A stretch of 64,000 bases of DNA, taken from positions 124,001 to 188,000 of the forward strand of contig NZ_RJKR01000013.1 of NCBI RefSeq assembly GCF_003752025.1, written 5' to 3'. The notes under the pieces were generated by a model. That model saw only the letters and a list, made by a program, of their open reading frames with translations, was not told the origin of the DNA and ran no database searches. Both the position numbers and the translations under genes were made by a program. Source of the stretch: Curtobacterium sp. PhB115. Its GTDB lineage: Bacteria; Actinomycetota; Actinomycetes; Actinomycetales; Microbacteriaceae. Positions 8,419 to 16,142 of this stretch are shown here, in pieces. Every line of letters starts with the position of its first letter. Positions within the stretch are counted from its first letter, which is position 1.

Positions 8419-8858
8419 TGCCTCCCACCCAGACCGCCGCCGACCCACCGGACAGCGCCCCACGACAGATCGGGACGCAGGTGCCACCGCTTGACGCTGC
8501 CGTCCTGACTGAAAACGTCTGCTGGGCTCTGCTCAGCGGCCAGCATCAGGGCCGGTTCCTCTTCGCCGAAAAGGGGCACCTGACAGTAACTCCGGTGACC
8601 TACGACGTGTCAGAGCGGACCGTTCACTTCCTGGAGCCATCGGGAAGGCCGTGGCCACCGATCGACGGCGCTGAACCAATCACGTTCGAAAGCGACGGCA
8701 ACGACGGCGTGATGGTGTGGAGTGTGACGGTGGAGGGTCTGCCGTTGCTGCGGCAGCACACCGCTTCCGCGTCAGCCGAAGGGTTGCATGTTCGTCACGT
8801 GCAGTTCTTCCCGACCAAGATCAGAGGCATCGCCTACGGACAACGAGCCGCAGGCTGA
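8418..8858 (+). CDS. Pyridoxamine 5'-phosphate oxidase-like flavin-binding protein
   Basis: A 146-residue protein of the split-barrel fold (PNPOx-like). A helix and strand (LLSGQHQGRFLFAEKGHLTVTPVTY) lead to a strand with VHFLEPSG, then the FESDGNDG-VWSVTVEG barrel strands seen in small flavin-nucleotide-binding relatives. Such proteins bind FMN or F420 and reduce small molecules. It is coupled to the SDR by TGATG overlap, so the pair may form a redox route. Substrate and cofactor not determinable. Confidence 0.7.
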   Translation: MPPTQTAADPPDSAPRQIGTQVPPLDAAVLTENVCWALLSGQHQGRFLFAEKGHLTVTPVTYDVSERTVHFLEPSGRPWPPIDGAEPITFESDGNDGVMVWSVTVEGLPLLRQHTASASAEGLHVRHVQFFPTKIRGIAYGQRAAG

Positions 8859-8964
8859 GCTCGTGCACTGAGCATTGCGGTTGGCATTGTTAGGAAGCAC
8901 GCACGCTTCTCGTGGCGCGCTCGGCGTGGCGTCTTCTTTGCTGCGAAGCAGCTCCCTCGTTATT

Positions 8965-8978
8965 GGGACGTTGGGCCC
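8965..8978. promoter_or_regulatory. DosR/DevR-like box, site 4
   Basis: GGGACGTTGGGCCC has the best overall similarity in the window to the mycobacterial DosR box. It is about 104 bp upstream of the double-Usp gene, in its otherwise empty promoter region. Confidence 0.45.
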
Positions 8979-9081
8979 TGCCTTCGGCCGCGACGAGTCC
9001 GTACCGTCCGCCACAGAGATGAGCTGCAAGCGCTCAGCCGACGAATAGCTGAGCTTGTTCGATTCATTTCGCTGAGGAGAC

Positions 9082-9957
9082 ATGATGACCGCGTACACCG
9101 TCGCTATCGATGACAGCGCCGCCGGATGGCAGACCCTCGACTGGGTCGGTGGTGAACTCGACCCGGACCATGATCGGGTGCGGCTGCTCACCGTCAACGC
9201 CTTCCGGGGCGAGGAGCCGGCCTCATCCGCGAGCCGGCTCGAAGCCGCCGCGGAGCGGCTTCGCCGCGGTCGTCCGTATCTCGCCGTCACCTACGACCTC
9301 GTTGGCGGTCCCACTGTGGAGGCTATCCTCGCGAATTCAGAACACGGTGATGTTCTTGTCATCGGTGGGCAGCAGCTGCATCGCTTTCTCGCTGCAATCG
9401 CTGGACGCATCGCCGAGCGAGTCGTCGCACGCGCAAACATTCCGGTGGTTATTGTGCCGGAGCGGTGGGCGCCGGCCGACGGGCCGATCGTGGTCGGCGT
9501 GGACAGCAGAACAGCGGCGTCGGCGCTCGGATTCGCTGCATCCATCGCGGTACGGAAGAGTCGGGAGCTTCTCCTCGTGCGGGCTTGGGAAGTGCCGAGC
9601 ACGACGTCTCCGTACGGCGTGATCTACCTCGAGCAGGACCGCGACATCTGGGAACACGAAGCGGACCTCGAACTGGACGCAGCGCTGCGAGCCGTTGGCG
9701 TTGCACACCCAGACCTGTCCGTGCGGAGGATCCACCATCGGGGACAGCCGCTTCGTCAACTACTCGCCGCGTCCGACAACTCATCCCTCATCGTCATCGG
9801 CCGGCGACACCGCACGGCACTTGGCGGGCTCCTGACCGGATCCGTTGGAGAGGCGCTCATGCACTTCTCACATGTCCCGGTGTGTGTCGTTCCACCGCAC
9901 GCAACCACCACCGCGGATGCGGGTATGCCATCCGATGCGTCCGCGGACGCCGGCTAA
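9082..9957 (+). CDS. Tandem-domain universal stress protein
   Basis: A 291-residue protein with two Usp domains: residues 1-135 (VAIDDS start, VLVIGGQQ then VPVVIVPER) and 137-280 (IVVGVDSRT start, VIGRRHRTALGGLLTGSVGEAL then VPVCVVPPH). The second carries a good G-2x-G-9x-G(S/T) ATP-binding pattern; the first is weaker. The architecture matches DosR-regulon Usp proteins of actinobacteria, which bind ATP and help during hypoxia or stasis. A GAGGAG site lies just before two consecutive ATGs. A DosR-like box lies upstream. Confidence 0.9.
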   Translation: MMTAYTVAIDDSAAGWQTLDWVGGELDPDHDRVRLLTVNAFRGEEPASSASRLEAAAERLRRGRPYLAVTYDLVGGPTVEAILANSEHGDVLVIGGQQLHRFLAAIAGRIAERVVARANIPVVIVPERWAPADGPIVVGVDSRTAASALGFAASIAVRKSRELLLVRAWEVPSTTSPYGVIYLEQDRDIWEHEADLELDAALRAVGVAHPDLSVRRIHHRGQPLRQLLAASDNSSLIVIGRRHRTALGGLLTGSVGEALMHFSHVPVCVVPPHATTTADAGMPSDASADAG

Positions 9958-9979
9958 GCGGACCCAGGATCTGCCGCTC

Positions 9980-10264
9980 ATGAGTTCAACCGTCAAGGAG
10001 GACACCGTCTCCCGCGACCTTGCTCGGCTCGCGAAGCGCATCGGCCTTGACTGGAACTACAGCGTCTCCTGGGCGCTGGTGGCCCTGCTCGGGATTCCGG
10101 CGCTGTTCTGGCTCGTCCCGGCCGGGCTATGGCCGATGTTCGTTGTGATTGCCGCGACCCCCGGTCCGCTGTGGCGGGCAATCGTGCACCTCCGGGTTCG
10201 GCGGCTGCTGCGCACCGCCGCACCGGCACGAAGGGGACGGCTGGCGCGGCAAAGCCGCAGCTGA
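9980..10264 (+). CDS. Small two-helix membrane protein
   Basis: A 94-residue protein beginning MSSTVKEDTVSRDLARLAKR. It has two membrane segments near residues 29-50 and 52-67, with a strongly basic C-terminal tail. An AAGGAGG-like sequence occurs inside the early coding region, not upstream, so the start is not firm. It follows the double-Usp gene by 22 bp and may be co-transcribed. Family unknown. Confidence 0.5.
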   Translation: MSSTVKEDTVSRDLARLAKRIGLDWNYSVSWALVALLGIPALFWLVPAGLWPMFVVIAATPGPLWRAIVHLRVRRLLRTAAPARRGRLARQSRS

Positions 10265-10641
10265 AAGCAACAGGCCGGGACGATGCGGGCGTCGCAAATG
10301 CTCCTTGTTCTGCCCGCCTGGCGACGGGTGCGAGCGGCGATGGTGTTGGGGGGGGGGGGGGCTGAGTGGAGCTGGCAGGCGAGTGGTGGGCCGTGGGGAG
10401 GCTACGGGACGACCTGCTGGCGATCACTCCTGACACCAGTGCCTCCCCACGGCGGCTCGTGGACGCCGCTCGAAACACATCTCGGGTGGCGCGGTGCGCG
10501 CAGTTACGGGCTCGGGGTGAAAGGTTCTTGCGCGGCGCGGATGACGGCGCTCGCGCTGCTGCTGGGTGCCCATCCGTTGGTGGTGGCACGAGGCGTCTCA
10601 ATGGTGATGTCGAAGTGCACGGTCGGGTCCTTCCAGACGGG
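10265..10641. other. Intergenic: G14 tract and 12-bp inverted repeat
   Basis: No gene recognised. It holds a run of 14 G at 10348-10361 and a perfect 12-bp inverted repeat, CCGTGGGGAGGC at 10391-10402 with its complement at 10441-10452. The repeat may end transcription from both convergent sides. The G run is a candidate slippage site or an assembly artefact. Confidence 0.5.
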
Positions 10642-11013
10642 TCAGAGGTGGGTGCCGAGGAGGATGCCGGCGGTCGCGGCGGCGACGGAGACGATGAGCA
10701 TCCCGAGCCCGTTGACCGCGGCGGCGTTGATGCGGCCGCCGCGGGCGAGGCGGACGGTTTCGAAGCTGGCGGTGCTGAACGTGGTGTAGCCGCCCATCAC
10801 CCCGGTGCCGAGGATCGCGACGGGGAGCGCACCGAGGTGGGTGGCGGCGCCGGTGACCAGCCCGAGGATGAAGGAGCCGGTGATGTTGATGGTGAGGGTG
10901 CCGACGGGGATTCGGAACTGCCGGCCGGCGTTGATGGTGCCATCGAGCAGGAACCGCAACGACGCGCCGACGCCACCGCCGGCGGCGACCAGGAGGATCG
11001 TAAGAGCGCTCAT
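10642..11013 (-). CDS. crcB: CrcB/FEX fluoride channel, subunit 2
   Basis: A 123-residue four-helix protein with the Fluc signatures: GGGVGASLRF at the N-terminus, TLTINITGSFILG in helix 2, and GYTTFSTASFE in the broken helix 3. Fluc channels export fluoride as antiparallel dimers; many actinobacteria use two different subunits. Its ATG overlaps the stop of the other crcB (ATGA), which fits a heterodimer made in equal amounts. Confidence 0.9.
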   Translation of the reverse strand: MSALTILLVAAGGGVGASLRFLLDGTINAGRQFRIPVGTLTINITGSFILGLVTGAATHLGALPVAILGTGVMGGYTTFSTASFETVRLARGGRINAAAVNGLGMLIVSVAAATAGILLGTHL

Positions 11014-11525
11014 ACGGTCTGCTCCGTCCGGTCCGGGCGGGGCCGGATCCAGCCGGCGACGGTCAATCCGATTGCGGTGGCGACCGCCCCGGCCAGCACT
11101 GTCAGGAGGGCGTACCCGGTGCCGGCGAGGGCGCGGCCGTCGAGGAACAGTCCCGCGGTGGAGACCGCGAGGGTGCTGTAGGTGGTGAACCCGCCGAGAA
11201 CCCCGGTCCCGACCAGCAGCCGGAGGGTCCGTCGTCGGCCAGCGTCGGGGCCGCAGTGGGCGAGGGCTTCCAAGAGCACCCCGAGGAGGAGCGCGCCGGT
11301 GATGTTGACCCAGAAGATCGACCAGCTCACCCCGTGGTGTGCGGGGAACGCGGTGCTGATCAGGTCGCGGAGCGTGGTGCCGACCGCGCCGCCGAGCGCG
11401 ACGAGGCCGAGGTAGCGCCACTGCAGGTGTACCGGCCGCATGGTGCGGGCCGGGTCGCCGACCTGCACGTCCGGATCTGCTGGGAGCTGGTTCTCGGACA
11501 TTGTGGTGTCTGTTCGGGAAGTCAT
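11010..11525 (-). CDS. crcB: CrcB/FEX fluoride channel, subunit 1
   Basis: A 171-residue Fluc subunit with a 50-residue polar N-terminal extension. Signatures: GGAVGTTLRDL, FWVNITGALLLG and GFTTYSTLAVS. Four hydrophobic segments. The start is set by AGGAGG six bases before the ATG; an inner ATG eight codons on lacks such a site. It lies 52 bp after a Usp gene in the same direction and overlaps subunit 2, so fluoride export appears tied to the stress operon. No fluoride riboswitch was found upstream. Confidence 0.9.
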   Translation of the reverse strand: MTSRTDTTMSENQLPADPDVQVGDPARTMRPVHLQWRYLGLVALGGAVGTTLRDLISTAFPAHHGVSWSIFWVNITGALLLGVLLEALAHCGPDAGRRRTLRLLVGTGVLGGFTTYSTLAVSTAGLFLDGRALAGTGYALLTVLAGAVATAIGLTVAGWIRPRPDRTEQTV

Positions 11526-11577
11526 CTTCCGCCTCCTGCCGCGATCAGCGGTTGCCGATGCGCCCAATCGCGGCGCA

Positions 11578-12081
11578 TCACCTGGACTGCCACGGCAAAG
11601 GGGCATCGAAACCGACTGGGTTCGTCGGAACGACGAGTACCGGACGGTGTTGCTGATGCGTCAAACGGGCTGCGACGGACCCGTTGAAGAACTCCGCCAT
11701 ACGGTGCCGACCGGTGCGCGTGCCGACGACGATGAGCTCCGCTTGACGCTCCTCCGCGATGGCTGCCAGCATGCGAGCCGGATCCCCGACCCGTGTCAGG
11801 TTTTCCACTGGGACCTGGTATCGCGCGGCAACACCTTGGATGACAGCTATGTCATCGTCAGGCAACCCGCGTGGTGTGCTCTCGCTCGAGTCGGGATCGA
11901 TCGCCTCAATCATCTCCGACCCATCGGGACGGGTCCCGATGGACAGCAACGACGGGTCGATAGTCACGCAGACCAGCGCCGCGTTGAAGCGGTGCGCTAT
12001 CTGAGCCGCAACCGTGGCCACTGCCTCGACGTCGCCGACCTGCAGCCCGGCGACAATTACCGGCCTAGCTTCTTCGGCCAT
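11578..12081 (-). CDS. Universal stress protein, single domain
   Basis: A 167-residue Usp-fold protein (VIVAGLQVGD start, LIVVGTRTGRH, then NGSVAARLTHQQHRPVLVVP). The nucleotide loop is imperfect: spacing in GTRTGRHRMAEFFNGSV departs from the usual ATP-binding pattern, so ATP binding is uncertain. GGGAG lies just before the ATG. It leads a Usp-crcB-crcB operon. A weak DosR-like box lies about 47 bp upstream. Confidence 0.8.
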   Translation of the reverse strand: MAEEARPVIVAGLQVGDVEAVATVAAQIAHRFNAALVCVTIDPSLLSIGTRPDGSEMIEAIDPDSSESTPRGLPDDDIAVIQGVAARYQVPVENLTRVGDPARMLAAIAEERQAELIVVGTRTGRHRMAEFFNGSVAARLTHQQHRPVLVVPTNPVGFDAPLPWQSR

Positions 12082-12127
12082 CTCATCTCCCTACCTCAGG
12101 CGCACGTAAGCGCGACCACTTGAGATA

Positions 12128-12141
12128 GGGACTGTTGTCGA
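12128..12141. promoter_or_regulatory. Weak DosR-like box, site 5
   Basis: GGGACTGTTGTCGA keeps a full GGGACT half-site and a GTC in the other half. It sits in the short promoter of the Usp-crcB operon. Listed with low confidence because the second half is poor. Confidence 0.25.
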
Positions 12142-12242
12142 CGGATGTCGAGGTTGGGTCCGGCAAGCCCCACTGCCGGGTCTGACGACACCATCAGTAT
12201 GCACCTGCAGGGAGCCTTGCGCCCACCAGGCGTCCAATCGGA

Positions 12243-12638
12243 TCAGGCCTGTACAGCATCCCGACTCGATGAGTGGGGAGAAACGTTCGTCGGCGCAGTG
12301 ATGAGGCTGGCGAGGGTGTCAAGGGCGCCGGGGACGAGGGAGAAATACGCCCAAATGCCGCGCTTCTCGCGGTGCAGGATCCCGGCGTCGACGAGGACCT
12401 TGAGGTGGTGCGACACAGTCGGCTGAGACAGGCCGAGGGGCTCCTGCAGGTCACACACGCATGCCTCGGCACCGTCGTGCGCAGCGACCATCGAAATGAG
12501 CCGGAGGCGTGCCGGGTCCGCGATCGCCTTGAAGGACTTCGCCAGCACCTCAGCGGATGCCTGGTCCATCGCCTCGGTCGTGACGGGTGAGCAGCACACG
12601 GTGACGTCCTGGATGGGCAGCAGTTCGACGGTCGGCAT
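12243..12638 (-). CDS. arsR: ArsR-family arsenic-responsive repressor
   Basis: A 131-residue winged-helix repressor. The metal site motif EACVCDLQ precedes the recognition helix (LSQPTVSHHLKVLVDAGILHREKRG), the classic As(III)-binding position. It should bind DNA as a dimer and release it on arsenite or antimonite. The inner ATG is chosen: it has a GAGGAT site upstream, and the outer ATG at 12686 would put one predicted operator inside the gene. It is divergent from arsC, with two operator-like sites between. Confidence 0.9.
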   Translation of the reverse strand: MPTVELLPIQDVTVCCSPVTTEAMDQASAEVLAKSFKAIADPARLRLISMVAAHDGAEACVCDLQEPLGLSQPTVSHHLKVLVDAGILHREKRGIWAYFSLVPGALDTLASLITAPTNVSPHSSSRDAVQA

Positions 12639-12656
12639 CCCGTGATCCTCGCAGGC

Positions 12657-12708
12657 ATATCGACCGGTGTCTATAGTTGCGTTCATCGATATAGACGTGC
12701 TTCGATGT
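12657..12708. promoter_or_regulatory. Paired ArsR operator-like sites
   Basis: Two copies of an 18-bp motif face opposite ways: ATAGACACCGGTCGATAT read on the minus strand (12657-12674) and ATAGACGTGCTTCGATGT on the plus strand (12691-12708). Each has ATAGAC and TCGAT half-sites. They fill the arsR-arsC divergent promoter, one facing each gene. Confidence 0.6.
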
Positions 12709-12760
12709 GCGCATCTGCTCTCGCCCTCATCGGCTGAACACCCGAACCGAAAGCATCTTC

Positions 12761-13228
12761 ATGAGCGACAAAGCCAGAATCCTGTTCGTCTGCGTCCACA
12801 ACGCCGGTCGCTCCCAAATGGCCGCCGGGTATGCCCAAGCTCTCGGCGGGGACCACGTCGAGGTCTTCTCCGCGGGCAGCGAGCCGAAGGACCAGATCAA
12901 CCCGATCGCGATTCAGGCGATGGCCGAAGATGGTATCGACATTGCCGGCAACCAGCCGCAGATCCTCACCGCCGACGCCGTCCGTCGCTCCGACGCCGTC
13001 ATCACCATGGGGTGCGGCGACGCCTGCCCGATCTTCCCCGGCAAGCGGTACGAGGACTGGAAACTTACCGACCCCGCCGGCCGCGGCATCGAGGAAGTCC
13101 GTCCGATCCGCGACGACATCAAGCACCGTGTCACGGCGCTCTTAGACGAGCTGCTCCCGGCCGGAGCAACTGCCGAACCGAAGGGTGAGGGCCATGTGTC
13201 TCGGGCGGACCGTCCCATTACGGAGTGA
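12761..13228 (+). CDS. arsC: Arsenate reductase, LMW-phosphatase fold
   Basis: A 155-residue ArsC of the low-molecular-weight phosphatase class. The phosphate loop is CVHNAGRS near the N-terminus (C-x5-R with S), and a GCGDACPIF segment supplies further cysteines. It reduces As(V) to As(III), using thioredoxin or mycothiol/mycoredoxin depending on type. The inner ATG (MSDKARILFV) is chosen because the fold starts there. No arsenite pump (arsB or acr3) follows; the next 300 bp hold no clear gene. Confidence 0.88.
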   Translation: MSDKARILFVCVHNAGRSQMAAGYAQALGGDHVEVFSAGSEPKDQINPIAIQAMAEDGIDIAGNQPQILTADAVRRSDAVITMGCGDACPIFPGKRYEDWKLTDPAGRGIEEVRPIRDDIKHRVTALLDELLPAGATAEPKGEGHVSRADRPITE

Positions 13229-13532
13229 CGCGAACCGCCGAGCCGGGCTGCCCGTCGCCAGCGCCGATGTCGGTCCCGTCGGCGCCGCCGCCTCGGTATT
13301 TGCACGAGCGCGGTTTCGAGTTCGTCAGTAGGAAGCCGGCGCCCGCCGGGCGGAGCATCCCGACCGTTACAGATCCCAGTTCGATGAGGAAGTAGCTTGC
13401 CGATCCTGGCCAGCAAAGCCGAACAGTTGTTCCCGCACCGGGCGCGGTGGGTGCGCGGGCGGAGTGACCTTCGACTCTCTGCTTCAATCCTGCTCTCCGT
13501 CAGGCTGCGAGTGACAGCGAAGGAGACTGCTG
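13229..13532. other. Intergenic without clear gene, possible gene remnant
   Basis: No convincing gene. A minus-strand open frame (13218-13487) contains FLIELGSVTVGMLRPAGAGF, which has some protein-like character but no recognised domain or ribosome binding site. It may be decayed coding sequence. Confidence 0.4.
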
Positions 13533-14990
13533 ATGACCGATCGCAACCGCCCGTCTCGACTGCGCAAGGTCCCTGTGTGGACTGTTGTGCTGCTCACCAT
13601 CGGGGCCGTGCTCACCATCATCGGAAGTGTGCTGCTCATCAGCGGGGTCGCTGCAGCCGGCGGCGCGACCGCTCAACGAGATGGTAGGTACCTGTCGACT
13701 CCCGCAGCACTGTTCGCAACGCACACCGCAGCAATCACAACCCCAGAGGTGGATGGCTTCGCCGACACGTCAGCCTCGCGTAATGCCTCGTTCGATGTCG
13801 GCCAGATTCGCGTCACCGCGGACGGGGCTCGACCGCTGTTCATCGGCATCGCTCCGCGAGAGGATGTTGACCGGTATCTCGCGAGCGTGCGGCACGACGA
13901 AGTCGTCCACGTTCGGTACGACCCGACCAGCGTCCAGTACCGCACCGTCCCGGGGGCCGGCGCGGCAGCTGAGGACCCTGGCGCGCAGCAGTTCTGGGCT
14001 GAGTCCTCCTCCGGTGATGGCCGGCAGGCAGTGTCCTGGCGGGTGGAACCCGGCGACTGGGCTGTGGTTGTTATGAATGCCGACGGCACCCCAGGGGTCA
14101 CCGCGACGATGACCGTCGGAGCCCGCACCGACCTGCTCGCGCCGCTCGCTGCCGGATTCATCGTCGGCGGTCTGGTGCTCCTCGTGATCGGAATTCCGCT
14201 GACACTGTTCGGCGCGATCGGCATCGGACGAGCTCTCCCAGATGCCACCTCACCCGGCAGCAAGCGTTGGCCGGATCGAGCCGCCGTTGCCCCTGTCCGG
14301 ATCACTGGACGGGTGGAGGGCCCGCCGTCGCGTTGGCTGTGGCTGGTCAAGTGGATCCTGATTGTGCCGCACGCCGCGGTACTCGCTGTCTTGTGGGTCG
14401 GGTTCGTACTCGCAACGGTCGCCGCAGGATTCGCCATTCTCTTCACCGGGAAGTACCCGCGGCCGCTGTTCCAGTACAGCGTCAGCGTCCTCCGGTGGAG
14501 CTGGCGAGTCTCCTTCTACGCGTACTCCGCCCTCGGCACGGACCGCTACCCACCCTTCACGTTCGGTACGGCCGACTACCCGGCAGACCTGCAGATCGAT
14601 CGGCCGGAACGGCTCTCTCGTGGGCTCGTCCTCGTCAAATGGTGGCTGCTTGCCTTCCCGCACTACCTACTGCTCGCTGCGTTCACCGGCGGCTTCAGCG
14701 TCGGCACCAGCATCTCGACGACCGGAGGGTGGAACACCAACTCCGCCCCCGTCTCAGTCCTCGGCGTCCTCGTCCTCGTGGCCGCAGTCGTGCTGCTCTT
14801 CACCGCGCAGTACCCGAGAGGCGTGTTCGACTTCGTGCTCGGAGCGAACCGTTGGACGTACCGTGTCGCGGCCTACGGTGCACTGATGCGCGACGAGTAC
14901 CCGCCCTTCCGGCTCGACCAAGGCCCCGACGAGCCGCAACCACCCGCAGCGCACGTCGACCAGGAGCGTGGCTCCGCAACGAAGCGATGA
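13533..14990 (+). CDS. DUF4389-domain membrane protein
   Basis: A 485-residue membrane protein. An N-terminal helix (about 14-45) is followed by an extracytoplasmic domain (about 50-200), a second helix (205-235), then two DUF4389-type repeats, each with paired helices and the aromatic motif (L/A)FTxxYPRxxF-x7-WxxRV-x-Y-AL-x-DRYPPF (near 315-350 and 430-470). DUF4389 proteins are lipoprotein- or membrane-associated and of unknown function. GAAGGAG lies upstream of the ATG. It is the last recognisable gene of the stress region. Confidence 0.8.
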   Translation: MTDRNRPSRLRKVPVWTVVLLTIGAVLTIIGSVLLISGVAAAGGATAQRDGRYLSTPAALFATHTAAITTPEVDGFADTSASRNASFDVGQIRVTADGARPLFIGIAPREDVDRYLASVRHDEVVHVRYDPTSVQYRTVPGAGAAAEDPGAQQFWAESSSGDGRQAVSWRVEPGDWAVVVMNADGTPGVTATMTVGARTDLLAPLAAGFIVGGLVLLVIGIPLTLFGAIGIGRALPDATSPGSKRWPDRAAVAPVRITGRVEGPPSRWLWLVKWILIVPHAAVLAVLWVGFVLATVAAGFAILFTGKYPRPLFQYSVSVLRWSWRVSFYAYSALGTDRYPPFTFGTADYPADLQIDRPERLSRGLVLVKWWLLAFPHYLLLAAFTGGFSVGTSISTTGGWNTNSAPVSVLGVLVLVAAVVLLFTAQYPRGVFDFVLGANRWTYRVAAYGALMRDEYPPFRLDQGPDEPQPPAAHVDQERGSATKR

Positions 14991-15575
14991 CCCGACCCCT
15001 GCGCCGGGGCTGTGGCGTGCTCCCTGCGGATCGCTCGGTTTAGCACCGATCTCGCCGGAACGAAACGCTCAGCGACTCAGCTCAGCATTGGGATCCTCGA
15101 AATCGGCTCTGTTGCCGCCGTTCCAGACTTCGGAAAATACGCGTGCGCCCGCACGCAGCACGCGCACTGCCGTTCGACCGCAGCTTTGTCCTTCGGCAGG
15201 TTTGCGCGCAGCCCTTCCTCAGAGCCACTGTCGTCTCCGTCCATGTCTGGAGAAGGATCGCCGTGAGACAGTGCGCAACGCATACCGGATCGCTTCGTCA
15301 TGACCCTTTTGTCTCGTAGGGGGATGGGTACGCCTCTACGGCGAGCGAGAGCTTTCCGGCGACGACGGCGGGGAACTCCGTCTTGCACCGAACGGGGGCT
15401 GCTCATCGAAGCTGTCGCCATACGGCTCGCGCGACAAGTTCTGTGAGCAGGCGACGGTTTCCGTGAACAGTCACACGTACGCCCGTCAAGCACTGTCCTG
15501 ACGCACGTCGAGGTGGTTGACGCGGTTGTCGTCGATGAGTGACAATGGGTTGACGCGGTTGACAGGAGGCCCACC
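14991..15575. other. Intergenic boundary region
   Basis: About 500 bp without a convincing gene, then the promoter of the toxin-antitoxin operon. A minus-strand frame contains five or so cysteines and histidines, but it has no start context and is not called. Composition changes to higher GC to the right, so this may be the right edge of the accessory region. No tRNA or att repeat was recognised. Confidence 0.45.
15515..15561. promoter_or_regulatory. 14-bp direct repeat upstream of TA operon
   Basis: GGTTGACGCGGTTG occurs exactly at 15515-15528 and 15548-15561, 33 bp apart or about three DNA turns. The second copy ends just before the AGGAGG ribosome binding site of the antitoxin. The placement suggests autoregulation by the Xre-type antitoxin or antitoxin-toxin complex. 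Confidence 0.55.
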
Positions 15576-16142
15576 ATGGCGACCACCGAACGAGCTCGGA
15601 CCGAGCACCGCAGCGCTCCGGATCGCACCGATCTCAGTCCCACCGAACAAGCGCTGATCGCGGCACTGCGGGGCCGGATCCTCGGGGGTCGTGCCGACGG
15701 CGCGCTCGAGCCCGGCGTCGACGTCGAACTGCTCGCCGACCGGATGCTGCACGCGCTGCCCACGGTGAAGCACGAGGCCGACGAACTGCTCGGCCCGTTC
15801 TACGACACCCCGACGCTCGCGGCCTGGCGCGGCGTGACCCGTCAGGCGCTCAGCAAGGCGACGGCGAAGCGCGACCTCGTGGGCTTGAAGATCGGCGACG
15901 GAAGCCTGGTGTTCCCGTCGTTCCAGTTCGGCGCGTCCGGTACGCCGCTCCCGCACCTCCGGCAGGTCCTGGCGCTCGTCGACCCGGACCGCATCGACCC
16001 GTGGGGCAGCGCCATGTGGCTGAACACCCCCGCCGACGAGTTCGGCGGCACCACCGCGGCCGAGGCCCTGCGCGACGGCCGCACCGAGCAGGTCCTCGCC
16101 GCCGCACGTCGCGCCGCGCACGCCTGGGCAGCCGACGCGTGA
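15576..16142 (+). CDS. Xre/MbcA/ParS-type antitoxin
   Basis: A 188-residue protein. The middle has a helix-turn-helix-like stretch (TLAAWRGVTRQALSKATAKR, about 83-102). The C-terminus holds the MbcA/ParS/Xre toxin-binding pattern: DPWGSAMWLNTPADEFGG followed by EALRDGRTEQVLAAARRAA. This family neutralises RES-domain toxins and represses its own operon. AGGAGG lies upstream of the ATG. Its stop overlaps the GTG of the RES gene (GTGA), the usual gene order. Confidence 0.82.
   Translation: MATTERARTEHRSAPDRTDLSPTEQALIAALRGRILGGRADGALEPGVDVELLADRMLHALPTVKHEADELLGPFYDTPTLAAWRGVTRQALSKATAKRDLVGLKIGDGSLVFPSFQFGASGTPLPHLRQVLALVDPDRIDPWGSAMWLNTPADEFGGTTAAEALRDGRTEQVLAAARRAAHAWAADA

Noticed and set aside
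10391..10452. Possible fluoride riboswitch near the crcB genes (GCGATCACTCCTGACACC resembles the 3' signature)
   Set aside because: It lies downstream of the crcB genes and reads on the opposite strand, and the GGCGATG and CCGAAC parts of the motif are missing. The 12-bp inverted repeat better fits a terminator.
11922..11941. 20-bp palindrome CATCGGGAC-GG-GTCCCGATG resembling an operator
   Set aside because: It lies inside the coding region of a Usp gene and is explained by the codons for its SIGTRPDG segment.
15077..15763. Cysteine-containing minus-strand frame in the gap before the TA operon
   Set aside because: No ribosome binding site or domain, and it overlaps the antitoxin promoter and coding start.
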